Below are positions 11,700 to 22,803 of a stretch of DNA of 64,000 bases, piece by piece (the first letter of the stretch is position 1; each line of letters begins with the position of its first letter). The notes beneath the pieces were generated by a model. The model was not told the DNA's origin and ran no database searches. It saw only the letters and a program-made list of their open reading frames with translations. The DNA is from Sipunculus nudus (Eukaryota > Annelida > Sipuncula > Golfingiida > Sipunculidae). The position numbers and the translations under genes were made by a program. Where the stretch lies: positions 44,232,401-44,296,400 of the forward strand of contig CM049317.1 in NCBI GenBank assembly GCA_026874595.1. Direction: 5' to 3'.

Positions 11700-12083
11700 T
11701 ACAAACAAGGAACCCATGGGTCACATCGCTCAACTGAATTTTCGAAAATATTAGTAACTGCAAAATATTTTTATTTCTTTTGGCTTTTCATGTATATTAT
11801 CATTATAAAAGCTATGAGAAAATGGCCCTGCTAAAATGAAACTCTGTAAATTATAGAATAATGGACATATGAGTTAAAAATTTATCCCACAAAGTTTGAT
11901 CAATATTCCTAATTTTAATAAAGTTAACAGTGTTATTCACACCTAGGCCCCGCCAACTTTAAGAGATATGAATGAAATGCTACAAAGTATTTATATCTTC
12001 TTAAATCTTGTCAGTTAGCACTTACATTAGATCCTAATATTTTATCACTTTGAATATTAGTATTAAATTCCTGAAATTTTTTT
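11700..12083 (+). mobile_element. Family D fragment inside the minisatellite
   Basis: Begins CAAGGAACCCATGGGTCACA with CGCTCAACTGAA, one base off the GACCCATGGGTC terminus. It continues with sequence like 4480-4560 (TGCAAAATATT, TTTTTCATTTATAT-like). No right terminus is visible, so it is truncated. Minisatellite units lie on both sides, so it inserted after the array began. Confidence 0.7.
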
Positions 12084-14341
12084 CATCAAGACATTTAGAG
12101 CTCTCAACATCTACAAGTACGAACATCAAGACATGTAGAGCTCTCAACATCTACAAGTACGAACATCAAGACATGTAGATCTGTCAACATCTACAAGTAC
12201 GAACATCAAGACATGTAGAGCTGTCAACATCTACAAGTACGAACATCAAGACATGTAGAGCTGTCAACATCTACAAGTACGAACATCAAGACATGTAGAG
12301 CTGTCAACATCTACAAGTACGAACATCAAGACATGTAGAGCTGTCAATATCTACAAGTACGAACATCAAGACATGTAGAGCTCTCAACATCTACAAGTAC
12401 GAACATCAAGACATGTAGAGCTGTCAACATCTACAAGTACGAACATCAAGACATGTAGAGCTGTCAACATCTACAAGTACGAGCATCAAGACATGTAGAG
12501 CTGTCAACATCTACAAGTACGAACATCATGACATGTAGAGCTGTCAACATCTACAAGTACGAGCATCAAGACATGTAGAGCTGTCAACATCTACAAGTAC
12601 GAGCATCAAGACATGTAGAGCTGTCAACATCTACAAGTACGAACATCAAGACATGTAGAGCTGTCAACATCGACAAGTACTAACATCAAGACATGTAGAG
12701 CTCTCAAGATCTACAAGTACGAACATCAAGACATGTAGAGCTGTCAACATCTACAAGTACGAGCATCAAGACATTTAGAGCTGTCAACATCTACAAGTAC
12801 AAACATCAAGACATGTAGAGCTGTCAACATCTACAAGTACGAACATCAAGACATGTAGAGCTGTCAACATCTACAAGTACGAACATCAAGACATGTAGAG
12901 CTGTCAACATCTACAAGTACGAACATCAAGACATGTAGAGCTCTCAACATCTACAAGTACGAACATCAAGACATGTAGAGCTCTCAACATCTACAAGTAC
13001 GAACATCAAGACATGTAGAGCTATCAACATCTACAAGTACGAGCATCAAGACATGTAGAGCTGTCAACATCTACAAGTATGAACATCAAGACATGTAGAG
13101 CTCTCAAGATCTACAAGTACGAACATCAAGACATGTAGAGCTGTCAACATCTACAAGTACGAACATCAAGACATTTAGAGCTGTCAACATCTACAAGTAC
13201 GAACATCAAGACATGTAGATCTGTCAACATCTACAAGTACGAACATCAAGACATGTAGAGCTGTCAACATCTACAAGTACGAACATCAAGACATGTAGAG
13301 CTGTCAACATCTACAAGTACGAACATCAAGACATGTAGAGCTGTCAACATCTACAAGTACGAACATCAAGACATGTAGAGCTGTCAACATCTACAAGTAC
13401 GAACATCAAGACATGTAGAGCTGTCAACATCTACAAGTACGAACATCAAGACATGTAGAGCTGTCAACATCTACAAGTACGAACATCAAGACATGTAGAG
13501 CTGTCAATATCTACAAGTACGAACATCAAGACATGTAGAGCTCTCAACATCTACAAGTACGAACATCAAGACATGTAGAGCTGTCAACATCTACAAGTAC
13601 GAACATCAAGACATGTAGAGCTGTCAACATCTACAAGTACGAGCATCAAGACATGTAGAGCTGTCAACATCTACAAGTACGAACATCATGACATGTAGAG
13701 CTGTCAACATCTACAAGTACGAGCATCAAGACATGTAGAGCTGTCAACATCTACAAGTACGAGCATCAAGACATGTAGAGCTGTCAACATCTACAAGTAC
13801 GAACATCAAGACATGTAGAGCTGTCAACATCGACAAGTACTAACATCAAGACATGTAGAGCTCTCAAGATCTACAAGTACGAACATCAAGACATGTAGAG
13901 CTGTCAACATCTACAAGTACGAGCATCAAGACATTTAGAGCTGTCAACATCTACAAGTACAAACATCAAGACATGTAGAGCTGTCAACATCTACAAGTAC
14001 GAGCATCAAGACATGTAGAGCTGTCAACATCTACAAGTACGAACATCAAGACATGTAGAGCTGTCAACATCTACAAGTACGAAGATCAAGACATGTAGAG
14101 CTCTCAACATCTACATGTACGATCATCAAGACATGTAGAGCTGTCAACATCTACAAGTACGAGCATCAAGACATGTAGAGCTGTCAACATCTACAAGTAC
14201 GAACATCAAGACATGTAGAGCTGTCAACATCTACAAGTACGAACATCAAGACATGTAGAGCTGTCAACATCTACAAGTACGAGCATCAAGATATTTAGAG
14301 CTGACATCATCTACAAGTACGAAACATCATGACGTGTAGAG
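12084..14341 (-). repeat. 40-bp minisatellite made of exon 3 splice-acceptor copies
   Basis: About 57 head-to-tail copies of a 40-bp unit, in + orientation ACATGTAGAGCTGTCAACAT followed by CTACAAGTACGAACATCAAG, mostly over 90% identical. Read in the transcript direction each copy contains GTACTTGTAG followed by ATGTTGACAGC. That is the acceptor and first eleven bases of DMRT exon 3. Variant units repeat in the same order 1160 bp (29 units) apart: CGACAAGTACTAACATC at 12671 and 13831, ACATCATG at 12523 and 13683, ACATTTAGAG at 12771 and 13931, CTGTCAATAT at 12341 and 13501. This shows a large internal duplication. Forty is not a multiple of three, so the array is not a coding repeat. Confidence 0.95.
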
Positions 14342-14344
14342 CTG

Positions 14345-14452
14345 TTGTTACGAAGACAAATTGCTCAGGGGAAAAGACTGGGCCGATCCAAGTTCCGAAC
14401 CCATGTCGGTGGCACACAAGTCCGGCGTACTAACCGTTTCGCTAGAAAAGCA
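14345..14452 (-). repeat. tRNA-like SINE head, copy 1
   Basis: Read on the minus strand: an A-box-like TAGCGAAACGGTTAGTACGC and a B-box-like GGGTTCGGAAC, about 35 bp apart, followed by a GGATCGGCCCAG tail. It is nearly identical to 14779-14885. A tRNA-derived SINE or degenerate tRNA is likely; no complete cloverleaf was verified. Confidence 0.55.
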
Positions 14453-14456
14453 AAAG

Positions 14457-14640
14457 AATGAACTGAGACCAAAAATTGGGATTTACTAAGTAACTTTAGG
14501 GGGACCTAATTTAAGTTGTTGAGTCAACCAATTAAGCACTTAAGTTTTCAAAGGGGTTTACTGGAACACAGAACATTTTATTGAATTTAGATTTGAAGCA
14601 AAAAAAAAAAAGCCCTTAGTGATTGATAATTTCAGTCCAG
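14457..14640 (+). repeat. Second arm of the inverted pair around DMRT exon 3
   Basis: GAATGAACTGAGAC through GGGATTTACTAAGTAACTTT to AAGCCCTTAGTGATTGAT is the reverse complement of 11045-11232. It is preceded directly by a tRNA-like copy. Confidence 0.8.
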
Positions 14641-14778
14641 TTTTATGTCACCCCCTAACACACCCCCTCTTAAGAGCGTTCTGCTAAAAGAACAAGACTA
14701 ATTATCCCAGGAGTCACACTTTGGTGAGCTTATTCCCTGGGCCACAAAGTTAACCGTCACGTTAGACGAGCCCCCATT
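14641..14778. other. Spacer between tRNA-like copies
   Basis: Contains ACCCCCTAACACACCCCCTC and a GGGCCACAAAGTTAACC stretch. It is probably part of the same composite element as the two flanking tRNA-like copies. Confidence 0.4.
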
Positions 14779-14885
14779 TTGTTATGAAGACAAATTGCTC
14801 AGGGAAAAGACTGGGCCGATCCTGGTTCCGAACCCATGTCTGTGGCGCACAAATCCGGCGTACCAACCGCTTCGCTAGAAAAGCA
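14779..14885 (-). repeat. tRNA-like SINE head, copy 2
   Basis: Minus-strand A-box-like TAGCGAAGCGGTTGGTACGC and B-box GGTTCGGAACC. It shares GAAGACAAATTGCTCAGG and the GACTGGGCCGATCC stretch with copy 1. The two direct copies bracket about 330 bp, as a composite or duplicated element would. Confidence 0.6.
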
Positions 14886-14940
14886 AGCTTCACTAGCGAG
14901 ACAGTTCAGTCTGGTTTTCTGTCAACACGTAACACTGTCA

Positions 14941-15150
14941 ACATCTACTAGTGCAAAACATCATGACATGTAGAGCTGTCAACATCTACAAGTACAAAAC
15001 ATCATGACATGTAGAGCTGTCAACATCTTCAAGTACAAAACATCATGACATGTAGAGCTGTCAACATCTTCAAGTACAAAACATCATGACATGTAGAGCT
15101 GTCAACATCTTCAAGTACAAAACATCATGACATGTAGAGCTGTCAATCTC
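14941..15150 (-). repeat. Distal block of the acceptor minisatellite, 41-bp units
   Basis: About five copies with CAAAACATCATGACATGTAG and CTTCAAGTA variants, period 41. These resemble the copies next to exon 3 (AAACATCATGACATG) more than the core array (GAACATCAAGACATG), suggesting that the edges keep the older form. Confidence 0.9.
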
Positions 15151-15435
15151 TACATTTGCAAAACATATAGAAATTATAATACAAATATGATATACCATAT
15201 TTTCTCAAGAAATTAGAAACCTGAACTTATTGAATAAACAGTCTTCTCCGTAATATATAATCATTTTCTTTGCTCAATAAATTACAATATGCAAAATTTC
15301 AGTAGCTGGTTTGAAAATATATATATTTCATTGGAACACATCACTAGTTACCTGTTTGGGCAAACTGTTACAGGACAGAACAAAAGAAAGATTGATTATA
15401 ATCTTGGTGATGGAGTATATTTGGGGGAACAGCCT
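15151..15435. other. Spacer between two minisatellites
   Basis: AT-rich intron sequence; a 61-codon plus-strand frame runs into the following repeat and is not considered coding. Confidence 0.4.
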
Positions 15436-16745
15436 ACAGTTCAAGTCCAACTTAGTGTTTACACCTCAAGATAATTAAATTCTAGTCTAACTTGGTGTTT
15501 ACACCTCAAGATAATTAAATTCTAGTCTAACTTGGTGTTTACACCTCAAAATAATTAAATTCAAGTCTAACTTAGTGTTTACACCTCAAAATAATTAAAT
15601 TCTAGTCCAACTTAGTGTTTACACCTCAAAATAATTAAATTCTAGTCTAACTTGGTGTTTACACCTCAAGATAATTAAATTCTAGTCTAACTTGGTGTTT
15701 ACACCTAAAAATAATTAAATTCTAGTCAAACTTGGTGTTTACACCTCAAGATAATTTAATTCTAGTCTAACATGGTGTTTACATTACACTTGGTGTTTAC
15801 ACTACAAGATGTAAAAATTTAAGTCAAACTTTGTGTTAACACTTAAGATGTTTAAATTCTAGTATAACTTGGTGTTAACACCTCAAGATAATTTAATTCT
15901 AGTCTAACTTGGTGTTTTCACTTATACAAGATGTTTGAATTCTAGAAAAAGTTGATGTTTATACCATAAGATGTTTATATTCAAGTCAAACTTGGTGTTT
16001 CCATCTCTAGCTGTTAAAATTCTAGTATAAATTGGTGTTTACACTACAAAATAATTAAATTCTAGTCTAACTTGGTGTTAACACCTCAAGATAATTTAAT
16101 TCTAGTCTAACTTGGTGTTTACACCTAAAAATAATTAAATTCTAGTCTAACTTGGTGTTTACACCTCCAGATAATTAAATGCTAGTCATACTTTGTGTTT
16201 AAACTACCAGATGTTAAAATTCTAGTCAAACTTTGTGTTTACACTTAAGATGTTTAAATTCTAGTCTAACTTGGTGTTTACACTACAAAATAATTAAATT
16301 CAAGTCTAACTTGGTGTTTACACCTCAAGATAATTTAATTCTAGATTAACTTGGTGTTTACACTACAAAATAGTTAAATTCTAGTCTAACTTGGTGTTTA
16401 CACTACAAAATAATTACATTCAAGTCTAACTTGGTGTTTACACCTCAAGATAATTTAATTCTAGTCTAACTTGGTGTTTACACTACAAAAAAATTAACTG
16501 CTAGTCATACTTGGTGTTTAAACTACAAGATGTTAAAATTCTAGTCAAACTTTGTGTTTACAATTAAGAAGTTTAAATTCTAGTATAACTTGGTGTTAAC
16601 ACTGCAAGATGTTTAAATTCTAGTATAACTTGGTGTTAACACTGCAAGATGTTTACATTCTAGTCAAACTTGCTCATGGTGTTTACACCACAAGATGATT
16701 AAATCTAGTCTAACTTTTTGTTTACACTACAAGGTGTTTGATTTC
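15436..16745 (+). repeat. Second minisatellite, 40-bp units
   Basis: Unit CTTGGTGTTTACACCTCAAG followed by ATAATTAAATTCTAGTCTAA, about 32 copies. Homogeneous at the left (15480-15780) and increasingly degenerate to the right, with ATAATTAAAT replaced by ATGTTTAAAT and unit lengths of 38-41. Noncoding. It lies in DMRT intron 2. Confidence 0.95.
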
Positions 16746-17999
16746 CATGAAGTTCTTCTTGAAAATAAGTATTGTTAATGTATCATCATTTGAAAGTCAA
16801 ATAAATAGAAGCCACAATCAAGTGTTAAGATATTTTCCAATTAAAATGTTCTCAAAAGCATTATGAGCAAAAAAAATGTGAGTAAACATTTCAATAAATC
16901 AACTCCATCATTAGATTTGAACAAATAAGTTCTTATGAAACACAATTTCTTACACATGCTTGCAATTCTTGAACAGCTTATACAAACAGATAATTACAAA
17001 CTTTGGTGTGGAGTTTCAGCAACACACCAAAAAATCAGATAAGAAGTCATTTATCTTATTCAGCAATGAGCACCAACATGATTTATATTTCTCAGGACTG
17101 TTTTCCTGAACAAAAAACAGTAACATATAACTTGTATAAAGATCACATAATGGTGAAAATGTACAGCCATGTGGTACATAGTGCTTGTTTAAATAAGAAA
17201 ATCCCTGCTAAGAAAGTGATGAATGTTCCACAGAAATCACTGCCTATCAAAGCCCCACTACATCATGTAATCATTAACACATTCTTGCTGTTTCAACAAC
17301 AGTGCGCCCTGGGAAATCCTATTACCTGGTAATTTGGACTGAGGAAAATAGAAAGTTGAAAAAATAGAAAAAACCTTTGACCTGCTGCGAACATAATGGG
17401 ATTTTGAATAACTCCACCACAACCTTTGACATGAAGACTGTAAAAAGTGTAGGCCTGAGCAGAGCATGCAAGCAGCAGTCAGTTAGACTCTTGTTCATCT
17501 TATACTAGTCCAATTTTCTGTTTATCAAGACAGAAAACTGGTTAATTAGAAATCTCTTGGGAGATATTGGCTCTTTGTTGCAAGCTAAGTTTACTTAGTT
17601 CTAGTTTTGTATATTAAATTTATATTATCAGCAAACTGTTCAATCATTAACATATATTAATTCTAGTGTTACTTATAATCCAACAGTTAAATAAATAGTT
17701 TTACTTGGATTTCTAAAATCCAACCTATTGTAAATTAACATACGTCCATATTGGTTACAATATATCTGCATAAAAAGGACAATTTCAGATCTCTGCACAG
17801 TCTGCTGGTAATTTGAAAATTTTAAGACCCACCCTATCAAGTGTTTTTTAGGTATTTGGTGTTGAATGACAGAGCGACACCAATCCTGACATCCTTGTCT
17901 CATGAATAATATAGTTATATCTTTTAAAATGTTTCACAAAGTAACAAAATACAGTAATTAACGATAATAATAAGTAAGATTGAAAGGAAGGGGTCATAC

Positions 18000-18188
18000 C
18001 TTGGGATGTCCAGGTTGAGCGCAAGCTGTCTAGTGTTTTCTCTTGAATAGGAAGGGAAATCCCAAGCTGCTCGTCCTGGGATTGCTGGCGGCGCAGTGCC
18101 ACCTGTGCAGCCATGATTCGCTGTCGTTTAACTGTCAGCTGACATTTCATGCATGTACAGTCCTTCCAGCAACAAAACCTCTTGTGAC
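18000..18188 (-). CDS. dmrt: DMRT transcription factor, exon 2 (second half of DM domain)
   Basis: Minus strand, 189 bp, 63 codons. The acceptor is CTTTCCCTTGCAG; the donor is GTATGACC after CATCCCAAG. Phase 1 at both ends. It encodes residues about 40-102: [16 protein letters not shown], then the recognition helix [17 protein letters not shown] and a [13 protein letters not shown] linker. Zinc ligands H41, C45, C50, C52 and C55 sit exactly where Doublesex places H59, C63, C68, C70 and C73. The ELGIS-type sequence after the helix recalls DMRT1. Only about 25 residues separate the DM domain from the exon 3 domain, which is short. DM proteins bind the DNA minor groove and act in sexual and neural differentiation across animals. 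The family call is firm; the subfamily is not. Confidence 0.97.
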
Positions 18189-18530
18189 CTGCAAGGGAAA
18201 GCATATGTCATGTAAGCATTGTTTTATTCCCGGTGTGATATATCAGAATGCTTTCACACAAAACAGAAAAACACATTTAGGATCAGGTCTCAAAATGTGA
18301 AAGGTATTTTTATGAAACCAGATCCTTTAAAGGCTTCTTTACACTGGTCTGGCATGCATATATTTATAAGATGGCTTAAATTTGGTGAGACCTAGGAGCC
18401 TTCAAACTGTTTTGAAATTAAGAAGGTTCAACTTTCGTTACTGAATGAAATCTTGATTGCCTTATCTAGCAAAATAAAGAATTCTTTAAACAAAACATAT
18501 GGTGATTAAGATCTTGAAACTTTAATTTGG

Positions 18531-18700
18531 CTTAAAAATCCCCTGTAACTCGGAGAATATAGATCTCAGTGATCCAAATCAGGTTTCTGTGGGGGAACTT
18601 TTAAGGAACTCCCAGGATTCAGAGGTTCATGATTCTAGCCTTTACGGTTATGGTTTGTGCCTTATTAACAGACCTAGTGTTCTTAAAATACAGGTAAAAA
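18531..18700 (+). repeat. Family A fragment
   Basis: Diverged partial unit: CCCCTGTAACTCGGAGAATA, ATCAGGTTTCTGTGGG, GGAACTCCCAGGATTC, TATGGTTTGTGCCTTATTAA. Confidence 0.7.
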
Positions 18701-18704
18701 TTCA

Positions 18705-21414
18705 TGATAAAGGGACCCATGGGTCAGTGTGCTCAGCTGAAGTTGACCTTTAAGGTAAAAATCGAAAATGAAATCAAATGGCGATAAAGTCTAAGAGGAA
18801 AAGGTTATACAGTCAATGGCTGGTTGACATGATTGGCTTGTATTGATAAGTAGTAAAAATTGTTGCAAATAATATTTTGTGACCAAACCATGCATTTCCT
18901 AATGTTAAAATTGAAGCATGATTGTGAACATATGATCATTGGTTGGCTTTTTGATAAATTGTTGACAGTTCAGTAGTTTACACATTTGTTTAATTGGATA
19001 TATTTTTTAAAATATTTACATTATTAAATATATGTATTTTTATTTTATAAAATTTATACAGTTTAAATCTAACTAATGTCTCCTTCCACAGATGCAAGGA
19101 CTTGGTGGTGGTGTGGTGGTGGTTTTTTTTTGGGGGGGGGGGGGTTGGGAATGATGGGAGTTACATGGATGGTGGGATTAACTACACTCCTGCATATACA
19201 TACAGGGCAAACAAAACTTGATCTCCAGTTCTGCTAAGGCAGGAAAATAATTAACAAAAGTTGGTATCAGATCTTCATTTTTTTAATCACATCAATTTTT
19301 TTTATTTTAAGTTTATATTTCTATTCATTTCAAATATAACATAAATCTGAATATAAAAGTTGATTCATAATTCTAAATTGCATCATCATAAATCTCAATT
19401 TTTCATGCAGATATATACCACATCATGCATACAAATGTATATCTTTTAAATATGCAAAACAATAAATATCTAAAAAAAAAATACTTAATTCAGATTTCAC
19501 AATTGTGCCTTTATTTACCTATAATTTGCTTCATATTTTATAAATTTATGCATACTGATGGGTTTAGTTATATTTTAATTTTGTTAAAATCATTTAAAAG
19601 AAAACTGATTTATTTAAAAATGCTACATTAACACAACATGGCTACTTCTGGATTACTCCCTGGAATACTTTTTCAAGGAATGTTTTGTATATTGGAGTGG
19701 AAACAGCATTACAATCAAGGAAATCCTGTACAAATAATATCAATTACTCCATAACACTTGATGGGAAGGTGGGGGGGGGGAGCATATGAGAATTACAGTA
19801 CACCTGTAACAGCAGGGGATCTCCCCCAGTGACTGTAATAATCATGAACTCTGGCATAGCTGACTTCCAGTGACCAGGAGTGGGCTGCCTACATCTGGAC
19901 TAAAGCAAGTTACTATAATAGAGCCTCAAGAAAACAAGGGACCCATGGGTCACGGCGCTCAGCTGTTATATATGATAAAAAATATGATTTGGGAAAGAGG
20001 CACATGCTGGTTTTGTGTGGTAACAAGTATAAGCTTTATTATGAGTTGTTGGTGTTTAGCTTATGTATGATTTTGATAGTATCTTTGGAGACAGGGAAGA
20101 AAATTGATTTCATTTATTTTATTAGCAAATGGAGTGCTATTGTCACACAGATTTTGACTTGGCCATATAACTTATAAGCAGCACATATAATAAAAGAATT
20201 ATTTATTAAAATTTAATAACAAATATTGTGCCAATATAATTTTTATAAAAAAAAAAATAAAAAGAAAATCATGATTTTTTAAAATAAAATATAACTTAAA
20301 TGATTATTGAAATAATATTATAGAATATATTCATGAATGCATTCATGAATATATTTTGAAAGTATCTGCACTGGTATTCAAATACTTTCATTTTTACCTG
20401 AATTCCCATTCTTATGCAATAAAATTTTTTAATGGAGTACATATTCATATTCGTATTCAAATACATTTGCAAAGCATTCGCACCATGTCTAGTATTTATT
20501 CAGTTTTAGCCAAACAATGATGTTGAGAATCCAGAATATACAAAATTCACAAATTTAAATAATGATCATAAGTACCTGGTTTTATGGCTTTTATTTATAT
20601 TAAAAAAAATAAATGTAATATATTCACTTTGGACTACTTTCACATCAATCCACACACTAGACACAGTAGGAGTCTAGATTAATATTATCAACTGCATCTT
20701 TGTCTATCATTAATTTCCTTCATTATGATCCCTAATGATTAGTAATGAATAATATGATTTATTTTTTTTTATAATTAAAATTTAACTGAAAAATACCATA
20801 GGTGACTGCATGGTGTTATTTGGAATAACACTGACATTGACATTCTATCCATCCATACAAGATTCTTACATCATCAGTAACTGGAAGTTAATTTTCTGTT
20901 ACTCATCAACTAACAAATTCCTTTTCTATTAATTTTTTTTATTTGTTATAAAAAACCAATACAAAATTATTAATTTATTGTTTATTGTTATATTGTTTTT
21001 CAAAACAACTACTAGATGAGTTGGGTTGGACACCTGGATCAACTGTGGCTCGGCATTAGCTGCCTGGCTGCCCCAGTGTTTGCTTCGCTCAAGCATGCAT
21101 AATCTGATGAAAGGTCAACAAGGTCAACATACAGGTGACTGAAGAGGGGCTGGATTGAGCCTGGGTCTGACATGGTCTCATAAAAACATTAATAAAAGCT
21201 ACAATATTTGGCCAATTTCTTTCAGCTTTCTAAACTACAAAGATGAAATCCTTATAAGTGCATGATATGAAAATTATATCAACAGTGCTCTCAGGAAACA
21301 AATATGCCATGGTCAAATTTGGGCAAAATTTAAGGTACTAATTTTATATTTATACTAATAACTTATAAAATTAAAAAAATTCAGAACTAATTTTTGGTAT
21401 TCAATTGAATCTTG
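18705..21414 (+). mobile_element. Family D mosaic with two left termini
   Basis: Left termini with perfect GACCCATGGGTC lie at 18714-18725 and 19940-19951, each followed by a GCTCAGCTG motif. Two related G-runs followed by GGGAATGATGGGAGTTAC-like text (19133) and GGAGCATATGAGAATTAC-like text (19775) echo 5485 and 30103, suggesting repeated copies of one internal segment. AT-rich DNA fills 20180-21000. From 21170 the D interior (AATTTGGGCAAAATTTAAGG) resumes and is cut by a family B element at about 21415. Boundaries are approximate. Confidence 0.55.
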
Positions 21415-22803
21415 ATTAAAACTAGAATACAGGTAGTCTGCAAGTGACTATGTGTATCCGCCAAAATCAGAGAAGGACGGGTGAAGTAAGGCATGAATTG
21501 AGTGGCAAGGGGATATAGAGTTACATGTGTTACATATTAGAATGGATCTCTGCCACATAAACATGATTGTAGGTGGCGCCACCTGTTATTTGAACGAGAA
21601 ACTATCCAAGATGTATACACATGCAAAATTTCAGTCAAACCACTGCAGAGAAATGAGTTATAAAGCAATCCAAGGGCTACATTTGTGTAAAAATTTTTTC
21701 CTGATTGGTCAAACGGTTCCGGGGATATAAGCATTAATGTCTACAGCATGAACGTGAATGTAGGTTGCGCCACCTGTCATAAAATCAAGAAAGCTATGCG
21801 GGATGTATATGCATGCCAAATTACAGGTAATTTGGTCAAATCACTGCAGAGATATGAGGGATTTTAACCCAAGGCAGACAAACAGATGGATGCTGTGCAA
21901 AAATGGCAGCAGGTGGCGCCACCATTTTTGTGTATGTTACAAAGCTATCCAAGGGCTACATTTGTGTAAATATTTTTTCCTGATTGGTTGAACGAGTCCG
22001 GAGATACAAGCATGGATGTCTACAGCGTGAAAGTGAATGTAGGTGGCGCAACCTGTCATAAAATCAAGAAAGCTATGCGGGATGTATACGCATGCCGAAT
22101 TTCAGGTAATTTGGTCAAACCACTGCAGAGATATGAGTGATTTTTACCTAAGGCAGACAAACAGATGGACGCTGTGCAAAAATCGCTGCAGGTGGCACCA
22201 CCATTTTTGTGTATGTTATAAAGCTATCCAAGGGCTACATTTGTGTAAAATTTTTTTCCTGATTGGTCTAACGGTTCCCGAGATATGAGCTTGGATGTCT
22301 GCAGCATTAATGTGAATGTAGGTGGCGCCATCTGTCATAAAATCAAAAAAGCTATCTAGGATGTATACGCATGCCAAATTTTAGGTGAATTAGTCAAACC
22401 ACTGCAGAGATACGAGTGATTTTAACCCAAGGCAGATGAACAGATGGACACTGTGCAAACATGGTTGCAGGTGGCGCCACCTTTTTTTGTGTATGTTATA
22501 AAGCTATCCCAGGGCTACATTTGTGTAAAAATTTTTTCCTGATCGGTCAAACAGTTCCCAAGAAATGTGGGTTTATGTGTGGAAACAGACGCACAAATGG
22601 ACGCTGGGTAGAGAGGAAAGGTCAGAGGTCAAGGTCACTTGGTTAGGCACCAGTTCACATGTGACCCGATAATTTGTGCAAGTTTCGGAAAAACTGTCCA
22701 GTAGTCTCAGAGGAGTTCTCCGGAAACGAACGCGGCGGCGGTGGCGGAACCCGGTCAAAAACATAGTATCCGCAAAACTTCGTTTTGGCGGATACAATAA
22801 TGT
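21415..22803 (+). mobile_element. Family B element with both ends, inserted in family D
   Basis: The left end has GAATACAGGTAGTCTGCAAG then GTGTATCCGCCAAAA (21453). The right end has GTATCCGCAAAACTTCGTTT followed by TGGCGGATACAATA (to about 22800). TATCCGCCAAAA at the left and its complement at the right form terminal or subterminal inverted repeats, and the right end alone folds into a hairpin. Inside are 279-bp units anchored at 21572, 21762, 22041 and 22320, plus GGTGGCGCCACC perfect at 21572, 21912 and 22470. Family D sequence (GAATCTTGATTAAAA before, TCTAGCTTCAGCAACCCTC after) lies on both sides. No transposase; non-autonomous. Confidence 0.8.

Larger units (their letters stand above)
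11611..17999 (-). other. DMRT intron 2 (6.4 kb)
   Basis: Bounded by the donor after CATCCCAAG (GTATGA, minus strand, just below 18000) and the acceptor CTTGTAG just above 11610. It holds a D-element fragment, two 40-bp minisatellites, two tRNA-like copies and one arm of an inverted repeat, listed separately. The stretch 16746-17999 is AT-rich with nothing recognised; the 109-codon plus-strand frame at 17003-17332 has no domain. Confidence 0.8.

Noticed and set aside
12084-14341. CRISPR array
   Set aside because: The 40-bp units are contiguous with no unique spacers, and the context is a eukaryotic intron.
12084-14341. Coding repeat domain in the DMRT protein
   Set aside because: The 40-bp unit is not divisible by three and the frame entered from exon 2 reaches TGA within 16 codons.
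17003-17332. 109-codon plus-strand open frame
   Set aside because: Lies in DMRT intron 2 on the opposite strand, without domain features or codon bias.
17848-18204. 118-codon minus-strand frame as a single-exon protein starting at [10 protein letters not shown]
   Set aside because: Only 18188-18000 is exon. The bases before GHKR are the splice acceptor CCCTTGCAG, and those after CATCCCAAG are intron beginning GTATGA.
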